Made by a program: the position numbers and the translations under genes. This document shows positions 31,683-42,769 of a DNA stretch of 64,000 bases, one piece after another (within the stretch, counting starts at the first letter, position 1; each line of letters opens with the position of its first letter). A model generated the notes under the pieces. The model was not told the origin of the DNA. It did no database searches and saw only the letters and a list, made by a program, of their open reading frames with translations. Where the stretch lies: the NCBI RefSeq assembly GCF_023898315.1, contig NC_064616.1, positions 535,203,102 to 535,267,101 on the forward strand. The letters run 5' to 3'. This DNA comes from Schistocerca nitens (taxonomy: Eukaryota > Arthropoda > Insecta > Orthoptera > Acrididae).

Positions 31683-32091
31683 TGCAGTGCGACATCGAAC
31701 CATGAATTAACGAATGTGCTGAGAACCTGACAAAGCAAAGGTTACCATTTATGCATTAACTGGAAACAAATGTCTTGAGCATCGAAATGATGGAAAGACG
31801 TATGTCTCGATCCTCACATTAGCGAAGAGACTGGAGATGATTGCGTCTTGATATGTTGTTAGATTTCAAGTAGTTTGATAGTGACTTTGGTTTGCGTTTT
31901 AGATTCGTTACCCAAATGTATTCCTTGAGAAATGAGCTAATTTTACAAGTCTTGAGGAAGAGAGAAATACTGTAAGCAAGTCAACTGACCTTCACAAACG
32001 TTTCCAATAGTTATACACCGCAGCCATAGCAGACTGATGATATTCACGTTGCAACAGTTCGTTGTTTGGGTGCACAGTCTTGAAGAGTTAG
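31683..32091. other. No gene recognised
   Basis: Could be further gypsy-derived sequence; no motif confirms it. Confidence 0.4.
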
Positions 32092-32093
32092 TA

Positions 32094-32861
32094 CAGGGTG
32101 TTACAAAAAGGTACGGCCAAACTTTCAGGAAACATTCCTCACACGCATAGAAAGAAAATATGTTATGTGAACATGTGTCCGGAAACGCTTACTTTCCATG
32201 TTAGAGCTCATTTCGTTACTTCTCTTCAAATAACATTAATCATGGAATGGAAACACACAGCAACAGAACGTACCAGCGTGACTTCAAACACTTTGTTACA
32301 GGAAATGTTCAAAATGTCCTCCGTTAGCGAGGATGCATGCATCCACCCTCCGTTGCATGGAATCCCTGGTGCGCTGATGCAGCCCTGGTGAATGGCGTAT
32401 TGTATCACAGCCGTCCACAATACGAGCACTAAGAGTCTCTACATTTGGTACCGGGGGTGCGTAGACAAGAGCTTTCAAATACCCCCATAAATGAAAGTCA
32501 AGAGGGTTGAGGTCAGGAGAGCGTGGAGGCCATGGAATTGGTCCGCCTCTACCAATCCATCGGTCACCGAATCTGTTGTTGAGAAGCGTACGAACACTTC
32601 GACTGAACTGTGCAGGAGCTCAATCGTGCATGAACCACATGTTATGTCGTACTTGTAAAGGCACATGTTCTAGCAGCACAGGTAGAGTATCCCCTATGAA
32701 ATCATGATAACGTGCTCCATTGAGCGTAGGTGGAAGAAACTAAAATGAGCTCTAACATGGAAATAAGCGTTTCCGGACACATGTCCACATACCATCTTTT
32801 CTTTATTTGTGTGTGAGGAATGTTTCCTGAAAGTTTGGCGGTACTTTTTTGTAACACCCTG
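32094..32861 (-). mobile_element. Mariner-like element with 120 bp inverted repeats, deleted
   Basis: Ends are cagggtgttacaaaaaggta (32094) and its inverse ending taacaccctg (32861), with TA outside both (32092-32093, 32862-32863). The inverted repeats extend about 120 bp (to atgttagagctcattt on each side). At 768 bp it keeps only the C-terminal transposase on the minus strand. Confidence 0.93.
32296..32690 (-). pseudogene. DD41D mariner-like transposase C-terminal part
   Basis: On the minus strand MWFMHD-stop-APAQFSRSV carries the second catalytic Asp (Cys after it replaced by a stop). WPPRSPDLNPLDFHLWGYLK carries the third. I count 41 residues between the two Asp, the DD41D signature reported for the rosa/visitor group of Tc1/mariner rather than D34D mariner. 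The C-terminal domain is readable (LVYAPPVPNVETLSARIVD ... ANGGHFEHFL, to 32299). The N-terminal half is deleted. Confidence 0.88.
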
Positions 32862-32863
32862 TA

Positions 32864-33719
32864 GACTGACTTCACTCTTTGCACGAATATATGAATTACT
32901 TAACCATAATATACTGGGACTGGTAGGATATGGATAGCATTCCATACCTCATGGTATCGAGATGTGGTACAGACTAGTTTTTGCCCATTAATAGCATGAT
33001 GCAAGGGCAGTAGTTTGATTTAAACTCCTCCCCCACAACATCTCGACTAAACCCTTGTATTCAGTTGATTATTATCAGAAATAATAAATAGCGTTATCTG
33101 ATGTATTCTGTTTCTGTCTCGCTAGACTTTCCTTTTAGTCAACATGTTTTGTAGTTTGAGATACAGAGATCATATGTTTCTCACTAATATATTTGGTGTT
33201 GTAAATGCAGAGGGCAACATGTAAGGTAAAGCATACCTTGCCAATCTAGTAAATTTTAATATGTCTTTCACCTCTTATTGTATGATGAGAAGTTACTTTG
33301 TTTTGTGAATATTAGGATCCTAGGTTCTTATTTTTCACTCTCTGAACTATTATAATTTGTGATAGATGTTTGGAGGCACTGTTGAGAATGTAAGCAGATG
33401 GAGGAACAAATACTATTGCGTTTTGTAACCATATTTCATACTGTGTCGGCGCGGCATGGGAGATTTACGACTGACGTCAGTCATGTGAGCCGAATCCCAG
33501 TCACGGCAGGTGACGGGGTAGCATCTACTGATGTACCGAATGCGAAGTCTGCGAATTCTGTCCGATCTTGCCGAGCACGTGACGACTTTGTGGTGGGCAT
33601 CAGCTGCCCCCCTCGTGAGCACACTGCCGACAGCCTGGCTCTCAATTAGCCACCATACACACCGGCGTCCCAGAGCGAACGAGGTAAGCTGCTGCATCAA
33701 TGCCGCCGCATCGTTACCG
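32864..33719. other. No gene recognised
   Basis: AT-rich at first, then a GC-rich stretch from about 33430. Forward and reverse frames overlap there (83 and 114 codons) without a domain. Confidence 0.45.
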
Positions 33720-33738
33720 CCCCCCCCCCCCCCCCCGC
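33719..33738. repeat. Poly(C) run
   Basis: About 17 consecutive C. Confidence 0.95.
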
Positions 33739-35844
33739 GGCCCAACAAACCCCACACTCGCCCCCCGGGCCTGTTAGGCGAGCAGTCTTCAAAGGAACCA
33801 GCTGCCTACGCCCTTTGTCGTCTTGCAACAAAAACGAGACCCACCACTCAATGGATGTTGGTTGTAAACAGGCTGGGAGCGGTCTAATGGAGCCATTCCA
33901 CTTGACTGAAACCGAAGGTGTGACAGCCGTAGCTACAGCTAACGATGTTGCTTGTAATCCACCTGGTCTCAGTTAAGAGAGGAGAGGATTATGTAACTTT
34001 TATTTGACTGAACCTCTAGTGTTTTAAGTCATTACTGCTGCAACACACGGACGTTTAGTGGCGACAGTCATTTTTCCATTTCTTTGGCCAGTGGGAAGCA
34101 TATTATCGAATTTTACAACTCTTGAACTATACTGTAGCGCACACTGAACAATTATTTACTCTGAGCATTGCTAGGTTAAGCATGTTGTGATGTGCGATTT
34201 TCAACATTAACATTTGATTCAGCTGTTAATGTCAAGCAATGTGGTCCACAAAAAGAGACTCAGCCACAAGCACAATTAGGTTTTTGGGAATAGACTCATT
34301 TAGGTTTTTGGGACTAGATTGCATGTTCCAGCGATCTAATTTACTCTCTAATTGTTTCCTACAGCATAGTCTTTGGAAACAAGGTTGCACTCCCACTATT
34401 CTTGTACGACCATGGATGGACTTCGGTGTGATGGATGAAATTTGCAATGGCTGTTTTTATGGACAGTTATTGAACTTTCGTGGCAGCAAGATTAGTTGTA
34501 GCCACATGGAAGAATGTGAGAGACTCTAATCAAGATACATTTGTGGTCCCTTAATTCTTGATGAACACTTAGATTTTGAACAGTATGTTGTCAAAGGGGT
34601 GCCATACGAATGACTGCCAACTCCAGGACTACCAATCAACCAAAACATGCCATGCTTGCAACAGTGCCATCGTCATGAGAGTAGCCAACCTCAAATGTGG
34701 CTAATCTCGTATGGTAGTGTATTGCTACAGTTACGAGGCAATATGTAACAGCTAAGGCCTGTGGTGTATCTGTAGTATGAATTCGATTTTTGAGACAAAC
34801 GAGTTTCTCTTGCTTAGAGTATACATTATTGAAATGCTGATGACACAATTGTGATTTAAGAACTCTGTTTACTACTGCTGTTACTGTATATATTATGATA
34901 CACTTTTCAGCTATATTGTCTTTAACGACTTGTTCCGAGTTGCGTTCTCTGTCTTCCCCCCCCCCCCCCCCCCCCCGCCCCATCTCTTTATATGTGTGTC
35001 TTTCTCTTTATCTGTCTCTTTTTCCTAATAACTTAGAAGTTAGTTTAATGTAAACATGTGTGAACCTTTTTGTGTCAGTTGTTCTCCCTTGATTAATTTG
35101 GTTCTTGGCAATAGGTTTTTTATTATATGACCTGGCATAGAGTTGTATAGCATCACGGTTGTGTTAATCTGCATATATTCATTTTAATCTTATTTTTACA
35201 GTATATAAACTCCCAGTTCCTCTTACATGAGTCTGCATGATTTGACACAGTACAGAATGTTACACATCCTTTGGTGCTGCAAACTTCTGTTTTGTTTATG
35301 ATAACTTGTATGTGCTGATGTAATCACTGTTTTACAATGTTTACACTATGATTTACACACATTTGTTTCGATACATGTTAATAACACCAACGGTGTTGTG
35401 AATCCTGAATCCATTTAGTGAGAGTTGTATAGGTGTTACATCAATTTACACTTGCTTGGATCTCTTTCTGTCCTACTGTGTACGCTCTTTGTTGGTGATG
35501 TGTGTTTCAACATTGCCTTTATTAATGATTTATCGTGATGGCATTAATGAAGAAACCCCTGTTTTTGATGTACGCTTTACCTAATGTGATAGTACTAGTG
35601 AAAAAAATTTCTGAGATTTTTTTCTAATATTCCCATAGCTGATTGCTTGAAAGTCGTGTCTTTGGCTTCAACAACACTATCATCTCATCCTTATTAGTCA
35701 TCCATTTGAGTGGTATTACAAGCTACTTAATGATCAGTACATTTCCAATTAAAGCAACTGAGTTTACGGCATTTGGATTCTGGAGCAGCTGTATGATAAC
35801 GGTAACGAATTTATGCTCACAACCATTCTCTTATAAATTCTTAG
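33739..35844. other. No gene recognised, long AT-rich gap
   Basis: Contains a second poly(C) run at 34957-34976. It also has an unrecognised 96-codon frame (34239-34529), which begins over a short tandem phrase (taggtttttgggaatagac, taggtttttgggactagat). No transposon ends seen. Confidence 0.5.
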
Positions 35845-36141
35845 TAAAGGCCTGGCCAGACAGAACGCGGCCTGGCCGTCCGGCCTGTAGCCCTGAACCG
35901 CAGCCGGCAGGCCGCACTGTTGAATCTCTCGTTACTGTATGGCGGCGGTCACACAGAGTGCGGCTTTGACGCACCGGCACGCGGCCTGCCGCACCGGCCG
36001 CCGCCGGGTTGTCACAGATTACAGATTCGCCGCAAGCCGGAGCGGCTGCTTGGCTCTGTTGGCGCACTCAACTGCTCTGTGGTCACACTGGATGCAGCGG
36101 CGCTAGGCGGTTTTTGTCTTGCAGCTCGTAGTGCACGCATC

Positions 36142-36273
36142 ATGAACACAGAAAGACTTATAGAGGAGGTGAGGGAATACAACTTTTTGTATGATACACG
36201 CGATCCTGATTTGGAGGTAGAATACTTTTGCCCTCGATATACCCTTGATAGAAAGCCGAATTCTCAGAAATAG
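36142..36273 (+). CDS. MADF-domain N-terminus (Harbinger second protein)
   Basis: ATG at 36142 begins MNTERLIEEVREYNFLYDTR, the start of a MADF domain (normally ...LI..V...P.LYD...). The frame continues only to 36273, so either an intron follows or the gene is truncated. The GC-rich DNA upstream would hold the promoter. In Harbinger elements such Myb/MADF-like partners help bring the transposase to DNA; here that role is inferred from the shared element. Confidence 0.65.
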   Translation: MNTERLIEEVREYNFLYDTRDPDLEVEYFCPRYTLDRKPNSQK

Positions 36274-36369
36274 TGTTGTCACTGTGACGTCCATAACTTC
36301 CCATATCAACTACTGTAAACTCGGTAGTATGGATCAACGATCGCCAGGAGAACTAGCTAAAAGAACTGT

Positions 36370-37240
36370 TTGTAACAGAAGAACTGGGATCCACTATCCT
36401 TCGGGCATTTTAACCTGATAGGCTTTCCGTGTATGCTTCCAAGGCAGTCCGCCATCCCCCAAAGTTCTACAAATCCTTCTTCAGATTTCTTCCACATCTC
36501 TGTTGTAGGAGTAGGTAAATACTTGGGTTGTAGAACAGTCCATATTACCTGGCACACTTGTTTCATAATTTCTGAGACTTTGAACGTCGTAACCGAAAAG
36601 AAAAAGCTATGGTCTGGTGACTGTCGCCTGTAAACAAGTATCTCGAAAAGATTAAAATCAATTATGCCGATAGAACGAATAGATAAGTTAACGACCAAAG
36701 ATATGTTTGTTTAAATTCAATGACAATGTTATAAATACAATGAAAGGAAACAATCTCTTAAGTACAAAGTTCTCTCTAGCGGGACATACGGAACTAGATC
36801 TTACTATCGTTTGCTGTATTCGTACACACTGCAGATAAATTTATCACTCCACTCGTAACTACGTTGTGGGATAGCACTTTCTTCCGCCGAACATTTCATA
36901 TGATACAGCAAAACTGAAATGGAATAATTTATATGACTTCTATTTGAAGCAAAAAGAGGCCACAAACGGTAAAACTTACCTCAGACAAATGGCTAGTCTG
37001 TGCCTTGTATCAATTGGCTTTCTCCAGTTCCTTCTGCACTTCTCGGTGCTACCTTTTTATCAGGCGATGCATTTCCTCGAAACATTCTCGCGACATACGA
37101 AAATATTTGAAGAACCTATCTTCGTCAGACTCTAGATCAATGCACAGACGATGGTATTCTCCTAAGCTTTCTCTCTTGCTATTAATGTCGTGCACCCAAC
37201 ATCTTCTCTTCTTGGTGCCATTTCGTATCGCTAGTGCGAG
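36370..37240 (-). pseudogene. PIF/Harbinger transposase, minus strand, broken
   Basis: Read on minus from about 37235: KKRRCWVHDINSKRESLGEY, then EDRFFKYFRMSRECFEEMHR (N-terminal domain, normally FFRYFRMS..F). After damaged DNA comes VSEIMKQVCQVIWTVLQPKY and FVELWGMADCLGSIHGKPIR at 36375-36560. The last is the first catalytic block, normally GAIDGKH; here the Asp is His. KCPKDSGSQFFCYKQFF follows. The second Asp and Glu blocks are absent: coding stops near 36357. This copy cannot be active. Confidence 0.88.
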
Positions 37241-37526
37241 CTACTCAATTTTCAATAAGAAAAAAAAAAAGAAAAAAATTATCTCCCGCAAAGATAACGT
37301 GTCCCGCGTGAAGATTCCAAATCTTCTAACGCCAAGACAATCGCGCTACGCATGCAAGCTTAATAATGAGGCTCGGCCCCTTCCATAGTGTAACAGCTGA
37401 CGCATCAAGAGTCGCTCCGGCCGACCGGCCGTTGCCTGTGTGGCGTCCCTGGCCGCTGACTGGCCCGGCCTACCGCCGCGCCGTCCGTCGCAGCGGCAGG
37501 CCGGATTCTGTCTGGCCAGGCCTTAA

Positions 37527-37708
37527 GGCAAATTTTGTATCACGTTGGGTATTCAGTGTTCTTGGATTGAAGCTAGTGTCCCCTCCAGTGCAAGTACTTA
37601 TGTGATGATGTTTATAAGTCTCTTGGCCTGTGGAAAATTTCTCTAGCGAAGATGGCAGTGAAAGTAAATTGTTTTTTGTACCTTTTCATTGATTATAGGA
37701 CACATTAA
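37527..37708. other. No gene recognised
   Basis: Short spacer between the Harbinger and the next SINE. Confidence 0.5.
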
Positions 37709-37718
37709 CTTAACTAGG

Positions 37719-37873
37719 TTCTAATGGTTCAAATGGCTCTGAGCACTATGGGACTTAACATCTATGGTCATCAGTCCCCTAGAACTTAGAACTACTTAAA
37801 CCTAACTAACCTAAGGACATCACACAACACCCAGTCATCACGAGGCATAGAAAATCCCTGACCCCGCCGGGAC
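37719..37873 (-). mobile_element. SINE family 3, 5'-truncated, minus strand
   Basis: Tail, body and part of the head (ctgaccccgccgggac). The perfect direct repeat cttaactagg lies at 37709-37718 and 37874-37883, so the truncated form is what inserted. Confidence 0.92.
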
Positions 37874-37883
37874 CTTAACTAGG

Positions 37884-40706
37884 AATCGTATTACTTTTGT
37901 CTCTTAATTCTATGGGATAATACCGATGCCCAAATGAAACATCTGCATAAGCTGCGTTTTATTTTTATTTTTTAAGTCGTCTTTCTGATCAGCAATTTCT
38001 ACTCTGTGCCTGTTCATTGCCTTACATGAGAAACGGAGGAACGAACAACGGCACATTCCTGTGTGGCCTGCGTGACTCCTAGCGCGTCCGCAGATGGAGA
38101 AACGGTCCTTCCCACAAAATTTTTAGGTGAGGCGTTTCACTGACTCTTCAGGTTTCTCACGAGTGGCTTCTCGAAGTATCTGGTACTCTTCCCCTTGAGA
38201 ACGGGCGCCAAAACCCTATATTCATGCGCACTCTGATCACGGACTGATTGAACTATACTATGCAGAAGGGGTCGTATGGCCACTGCACTTATGGTTCATG
38301 ATAAATGAAAACTGAAAATGGTGGGATACCCGATCAGAGGCGGTACTAACGTGTACTTGTAGAATAGGAACAATCAGCTGATGCTACGTTCCAAGTGTTT
38401 ATCTATGATAAGGTCAAGATATTGCCCAAGATTTATACTACCAGTAATCAGATTAAATCAACGAATCACTTTTAAGAGCGATACGGAATACAGCGAACAA
38501 TCAACTGAAGGCAGGGCCAGGGCGTGGATAGTTTTATAGTCCGGCAGCAAGCACTAATTCGCCGGCAAGGTGGGAGTAGCCCTGTGACTTTGTAAAGATA
38601 ACGCTACACATACGATTGTAGTGCACGCGGATGTGGCCGTGCCAACTACCAACCTTCATCGCGTTCCATGCCCGCCGGCGAATTTTCGAAATTACCGAGA
38701 TGTGAGACCTTAAAACCCCCCTAAAGACCATGTCCAGCTAGGCCCACTCTACAGCACTCATCGTTAATCCGTGAGACGGATTCGATCTGGGGGAGGCTCA
38801 ATTCGCCAAATCCCAGAAGTGGCGCGTTATTATGCTACGTTATCTTCTTGATGCGTCATAATCAAATGTAGTAATAACGCCTAACACAAAGCGAGTCGAT
38901 GCATTTTGTCTCAAAGTAATAATTAACATCTAGACATATTATAGTTTTCCTTTTGATCTTAGTGACGGAAGGAGGTTAATCGGATTGTTTCAAACGCTAC
39001 AGAGAACGTTGCTGAGTAACTCTGGAAAGAGTAATTAAAAAGGCTACTATAAAATGTGGTTCTGCATAAAACAAAATAAGAAATGTCGTAAGACATAGTT
39101 AATGTAGTGTAAATTATACAAATTAAAAGTACACTCGAAACAACTAATAAATGTCTTCAGAGATGTGGAGTTTAGAGTGGGTTACATAAACTAAAATGGC
39201 AAATGATCAATAGCAACTCGTCATTACTTTAAGGAACACTAACATGTATAACGCATTATCTTAAACCCCAAACATCGTCCATAGAACTGATTAAAAGTAA
39301 ATCACGAATGCCTTACATAGAGGTACAAAGTAGACTAAACTACGCATAAGAAAATGTGAAATGTTACATAGCAACTTGTCATTACATTAAGGGACACACA
39401 AAATAAAGAATGCTATATCATCCATCGCAAATGTTGTGAAACAATTCAGTCGCAAAGCCCAGTGGTTTGAGATGAGGAGAGTCAGTGGTTAAATAATGGA
39501 CGATAAGTAGGCCTACCATATACTGGGTGAAAACAAGACAGATGGATAAAGTTAAGTAGTCTGTTTGTTATTTCAAAAGTAATCACTGTAACTCTTGACA
39601 CACTTATCCCACGATGAGACAAAGCTGTCAGTGCCTTTATGGAAAAAATATCTGTGGCTGCCTACGGAACCATTATTGTGTCCAGGTTTGCACCTCTTCG
39701 TCCGAAGCAAATTAACAGCCGCAAATGTCTTTCTTCAGGGCTACAAAAATATGGAAATCGCAAGGGAGAGATAGGTACTGAGTGGAGGATGTGTAAGCGC
39801 TTCCAAGCAAAACTTCTGCAGCGTACTGAAAGATGATGAGTGATTTAAGGAAGTGCCGCCCTCCATCGCAAAATTACTGCAGTGCGGGCATGTCATTGTT
39901 TGCCCACAAATAGAATACACACAGTCCCTGAGTCATGCGAGTACACACGGTTTCACTTCTAGAAGCCAGCGACCGAGTCCCCATGGACGTTATTACAATC
40001 TAAACCGATTTCTTTCAAAAGATAGGGTCAGCCTAGCTATTCTCAGCAAGAAAACCGGTACTTATCATGCGTACCTGCAACAAAGTAATTTCGGCGGCTC
40101 ACAGCGAATAGAACTGGAGGGATAGGGACTGCTTACAAATGGTACACAATGCGACATCTCGGGAATTGCTTTCTGGTTACCTGCCATCATCACTGGAATC
40201 ATCACCCTTCAACAACAGTTACTTGTTCATCTACCAGCCTTCGAAATCTTGGCCAAGGAAGAAAACCTGACCTGCTTAAATGGCATGCTAGACCCGCCAC
40301 TTCTTTCTTCGTAGAACCAGATGAGAGCAGCACAAAAATGGTTGTGGCGATGGAACACGTTCTCGACCACGTGAAGAAATAACGGACTCAAAACCGCCAA
40401 CGACTAATTATCATACGAACTAGCACATCATCTGCCGCCTACGTAATTCTGATAACAATAAGAACTGGGTACCGCCACCTCATCTGTAGAGTCGCCCAAA
40501 TCCCACCCTTATCTTCCTTCAAGCTGCGGGTCCATAGAAGTCGTGTCAGCACCAGTGAAGAAGTGACTCAACCGCAGTGAGTGATGTGAAAAAGGTGAAC
40601 CTAGAAGCTGCTTCATTGAGCGTGAGAAGGGATACACAGTATACGTAATGTAATATTAACTTCTCATCGTCAGGGTGCACAGACACGTTGAATTTTTTTG
40701 AAAGAC
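37884..40706. other. No gene recognised, 2.8 kb
   Basis: Apparently unique sequence. Small frames near 39639-39836, 39853-40125 and 40149-40382 (65-90 codons) follow each other on plus but share no recognisable domain. An inverted short motif, attcgccggc / gccggcgaat, sits at about 38556 and 38672. Confidence 0.5.
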
Positions 40707-40916
40707 ATTATTTACTTCATTTCAGTATTGCAATTTAGGCCTATCGGCCATTATCAAGTGGTATTACAAAAAAATTGGCTTCAGCAAATGTCAGACTGCC
40801 AAGATCTTCCGACGTGGATACATGGTATCATGAAAACGCTTAGCAAAATCTTTTTCTGCACCACTTGATAATGACCTGAAGGCCTCAACTGCCATAGTGA
40901 AGTGAAATAAATAATT
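40707..40916. repeat. Foldback repeat, 210 bp
   Basis: Left arm 40707-40761 (attatttacttcatttcagt ... ccattatcaagtgg) and right arm 40861-40916 (ccacttgataatgacc ... aagtgaaataaataat) are imperfect inverted copies around a 100 bp centre. It is probably a non-autonomous element. Confidence 0.75.
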
Positions 40917-42116
40917 ATTAAGTACCTACAGTCAACGGCAGAAGAAAGATAAACCGTGGAGAAATATTATGGAAAACGTATGTTACTCCGGCTCTGTGCA
41001 GTAGAATGTTAAGTGTAGAAACGGTTATGGAAAAATCAGTTTCTCTGTTGCAGCCAGATCCTTACGCAGTTATCTCGAGACCCGGAATAATATAAGGATG
41101 GGCGGAATAATATAAGGATGCGGTAAATGCTGCGGTTTAGAATTCCAGCAGCATGGAAAGCAGACCAGAAATGCAAACAGGTAGCAACAACGGTCTACCC
41201 ACTGGGCATCGCTGTTGCTGCAGTTCAGCAGATGCCGACCCTCCCGTACCTCCGCGCTTGCGTGCCAATGACCTGGGTATCGATCGGCCTTCAGGAAGCT
41301 TTGGCAGTTTAACTGAGTGCCACACTTACAATAGCCGGGCCCCGGTCATGGGCCTCCGCTGCAGAAGGTTGCCAGTTACACGGAAACACAGTTCTTCCGC
41401 ACACTTGACTGCCTGGACTGCAGCCACGCATGCCGACCGATCTGTAATCTTTCTCAAACGATTTTAAAGGAACTGCTACATAAAAAATTAGATTCTCGAT
41501 TATCTCATAGCTTTATTCGTCAGCTTCATGATGAACTGCCTATCATTTCCTTAATAGTTATTCCGATACTTAAAAATTAAGTAACCTACAGCAAGAATTT
41601 CGTGGAGTTTGCATTGAAAAATAGGGGTCGCTATGAATTTGTGTTTGGTGCATGTCAGGTCATATGCTTCTGCCAATTAAATGTAGCTAACATACAGAAT
41701 TGTTCTTTAAATTTAGAAAAATATCACTTTCGCCAATCGCGAGAAAACTGACCGTATGTAAAGCACTTCGCCCCGAATTCGAGAGCCAGTGTAGAAGTCA
41801 GAATGAGGTACTTGTAACACTCTTCATAACTCACAAATGTTTTGAGATATCGAAACAAGAGTATTGAAAAAGACAGTACACATAGTGAAGAATATTTTGC
41901 CATATGATTAATAGTCGAAACTTCCTTATGTAACCGCTATTCAAGCTATTACAGATTTTTCCACTGAAATAACGTCATTTTAAGGGCCATCGATATCTGA
42001 TAAAACGAGAATTATTACACGTTCCTAGAAACCGAGATGAAGGTTTCGAGACATGGCTCTGACATTCACCACAAGATTCACAACCGCTACCAGTATTGTG
42101 GAATCAACTACAAAAA
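40917..42116. other. No gene recognised; short tandem duplication
   Basis: A 20 bp unit (cggaataatataaggatg) is duplicated at 41084-41121. The 104-codon frame 41153-41467 lies in GC-richer DNA and is unrecognised. Confidence 0.5.
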
Positions 42117-42129
42117 TGTTGTGGGATTG

Positions 42130-42373
42130 AAACTTCCTGGCAGATTAAAACTGTGTGACGGACCGAGACTCGAACTCGGGACCTTTGCCTTTCGCGGTCA
42201 AATGCTCTACCAACTGAGCTACCCAAGCACGACTCACGCCCCGTCCTCACAGTAGAGCACTTGCCCGCCAAAGGCAAAGGTACCGAGTTCGAGTCTCGGT
42301 CCGGCACACAGTTTTAATCTGCCAGGAAGTTTCGTATCAGCGCACTCTCCGCTGCAAAGTGAAAATCTCATTC
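42130..42373. mobile_element. tRNA-like inverted dimer, 244 bp, 13 bp duplication
   Basis: Left half, read on minus, is a tRNA-like unit (gtagctcagttggtagagca, ccgagttcgagtctcggtcc, then acacagttttaatctgccag). The right half is a second unit on plus, starting at tagagcacttgcccgccaaa. They meet head to head near 42250. The whole dimer lies between perfect direct repeats tgttgtgggattg (42117-42129, 42374-42386). The right unit is longer at its outer end. A larger relative is at 56813-57745. Confidence 0.9.
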
Positions 42374-42404
42374 TGTTGTGGGATTGCTTGCAGCCACTTC
42401 ACAT

Positions 42405-42718
42405 AACTCCGTCCGAACTGGCAACGAAGGCCCAACGCTACCGACCGGCCGCTGTGTCATCCTCAGCCCACAGGCATCACTGGATGCGGATACGGAGGGG
42501 CATGTGGTCAGCACACCGTTCTCCCTGCTGTATGTCTATTTTCGAGACTGGTTCCGCTACTTCTCAATGAAGTAGCTCCTCAGTTTGCCTCACAAGGGCT
42601 GAGTGCACACCGCGTGCCAACAGCGTTTGGCAGACCGGATGCTCATCCAAGCCCGACAGCGCTTAACTTCGGTGATCTGACGGGAACCGGTGTTACCACT
42701 GCGGGAAGGCCGTTGGCT
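42405..42718 (-). mobile_element. 5S-rRNA-derived SINE, minus strand
   Basis: The right 90 bp, read on minus, is 5S rRNA-like: gccaacggccttcccgcagt, caccggttcccgtcagatca, ccgaagttaagcgctgtcgg, then a shortened ggatgagcatccggtctgcc. This covers the internal promoter region of a 5S gene with a deletion of about a dozen bases. A 210 bp unrelated body follows (ttgtgaggcaaactgaggag ...). Direct repeats agccacttcacat (42392-42404) and agccactccacat (42719-42731) flank it. It is a SINE transcribed, if at all, by RNA polymerase III from a 5S-type promoter; not a functional 5S gene. Confidence 0.88.
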
Positions 42719-42769
42719 AGCCACTCCACATGCGAGTGTCTTTTTTTTTTTTTAGATACTATGCATGAT

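Larger units (their letters stand above)
35848..37523. mobile_element. PIF/Harbinger element with TIRs and TAA duplication
   Basis: Ends aggcctggccagacagaa at 35848-35865 and the exact inverse ttctgtctggccaggcct at 37506-37523. TAA lies outside on both sides (35845-35847, 37524-37526), the 3 bp TWA duplication typical of PIF/Harbinger. Both ends continue into GC-rich subterminal DNA, in contrast to the AT-rich surroundings. Inside: a MADF frame on plus, a transposase on minus, converging. Confidence 0.95.

Noticed and set aside
33413-33887. Overlapping frames of 114-118 codons with poly-Gly or poly-Pro
   Set aside because: They cross the poly(C) run and GC-rich DNA on both strands, with no domain.
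39639-40382. Three successive small forward frames as exons of a gene
   Set aside because: No domain, no convincing splice pattern, and similar frames are expected by chance in this much sequence.
42630-42718. 5S rRNA gene
   Set aside because: The 5S-like segment has an internal deletion, joins an unrelated body and sits between insertion duplications.
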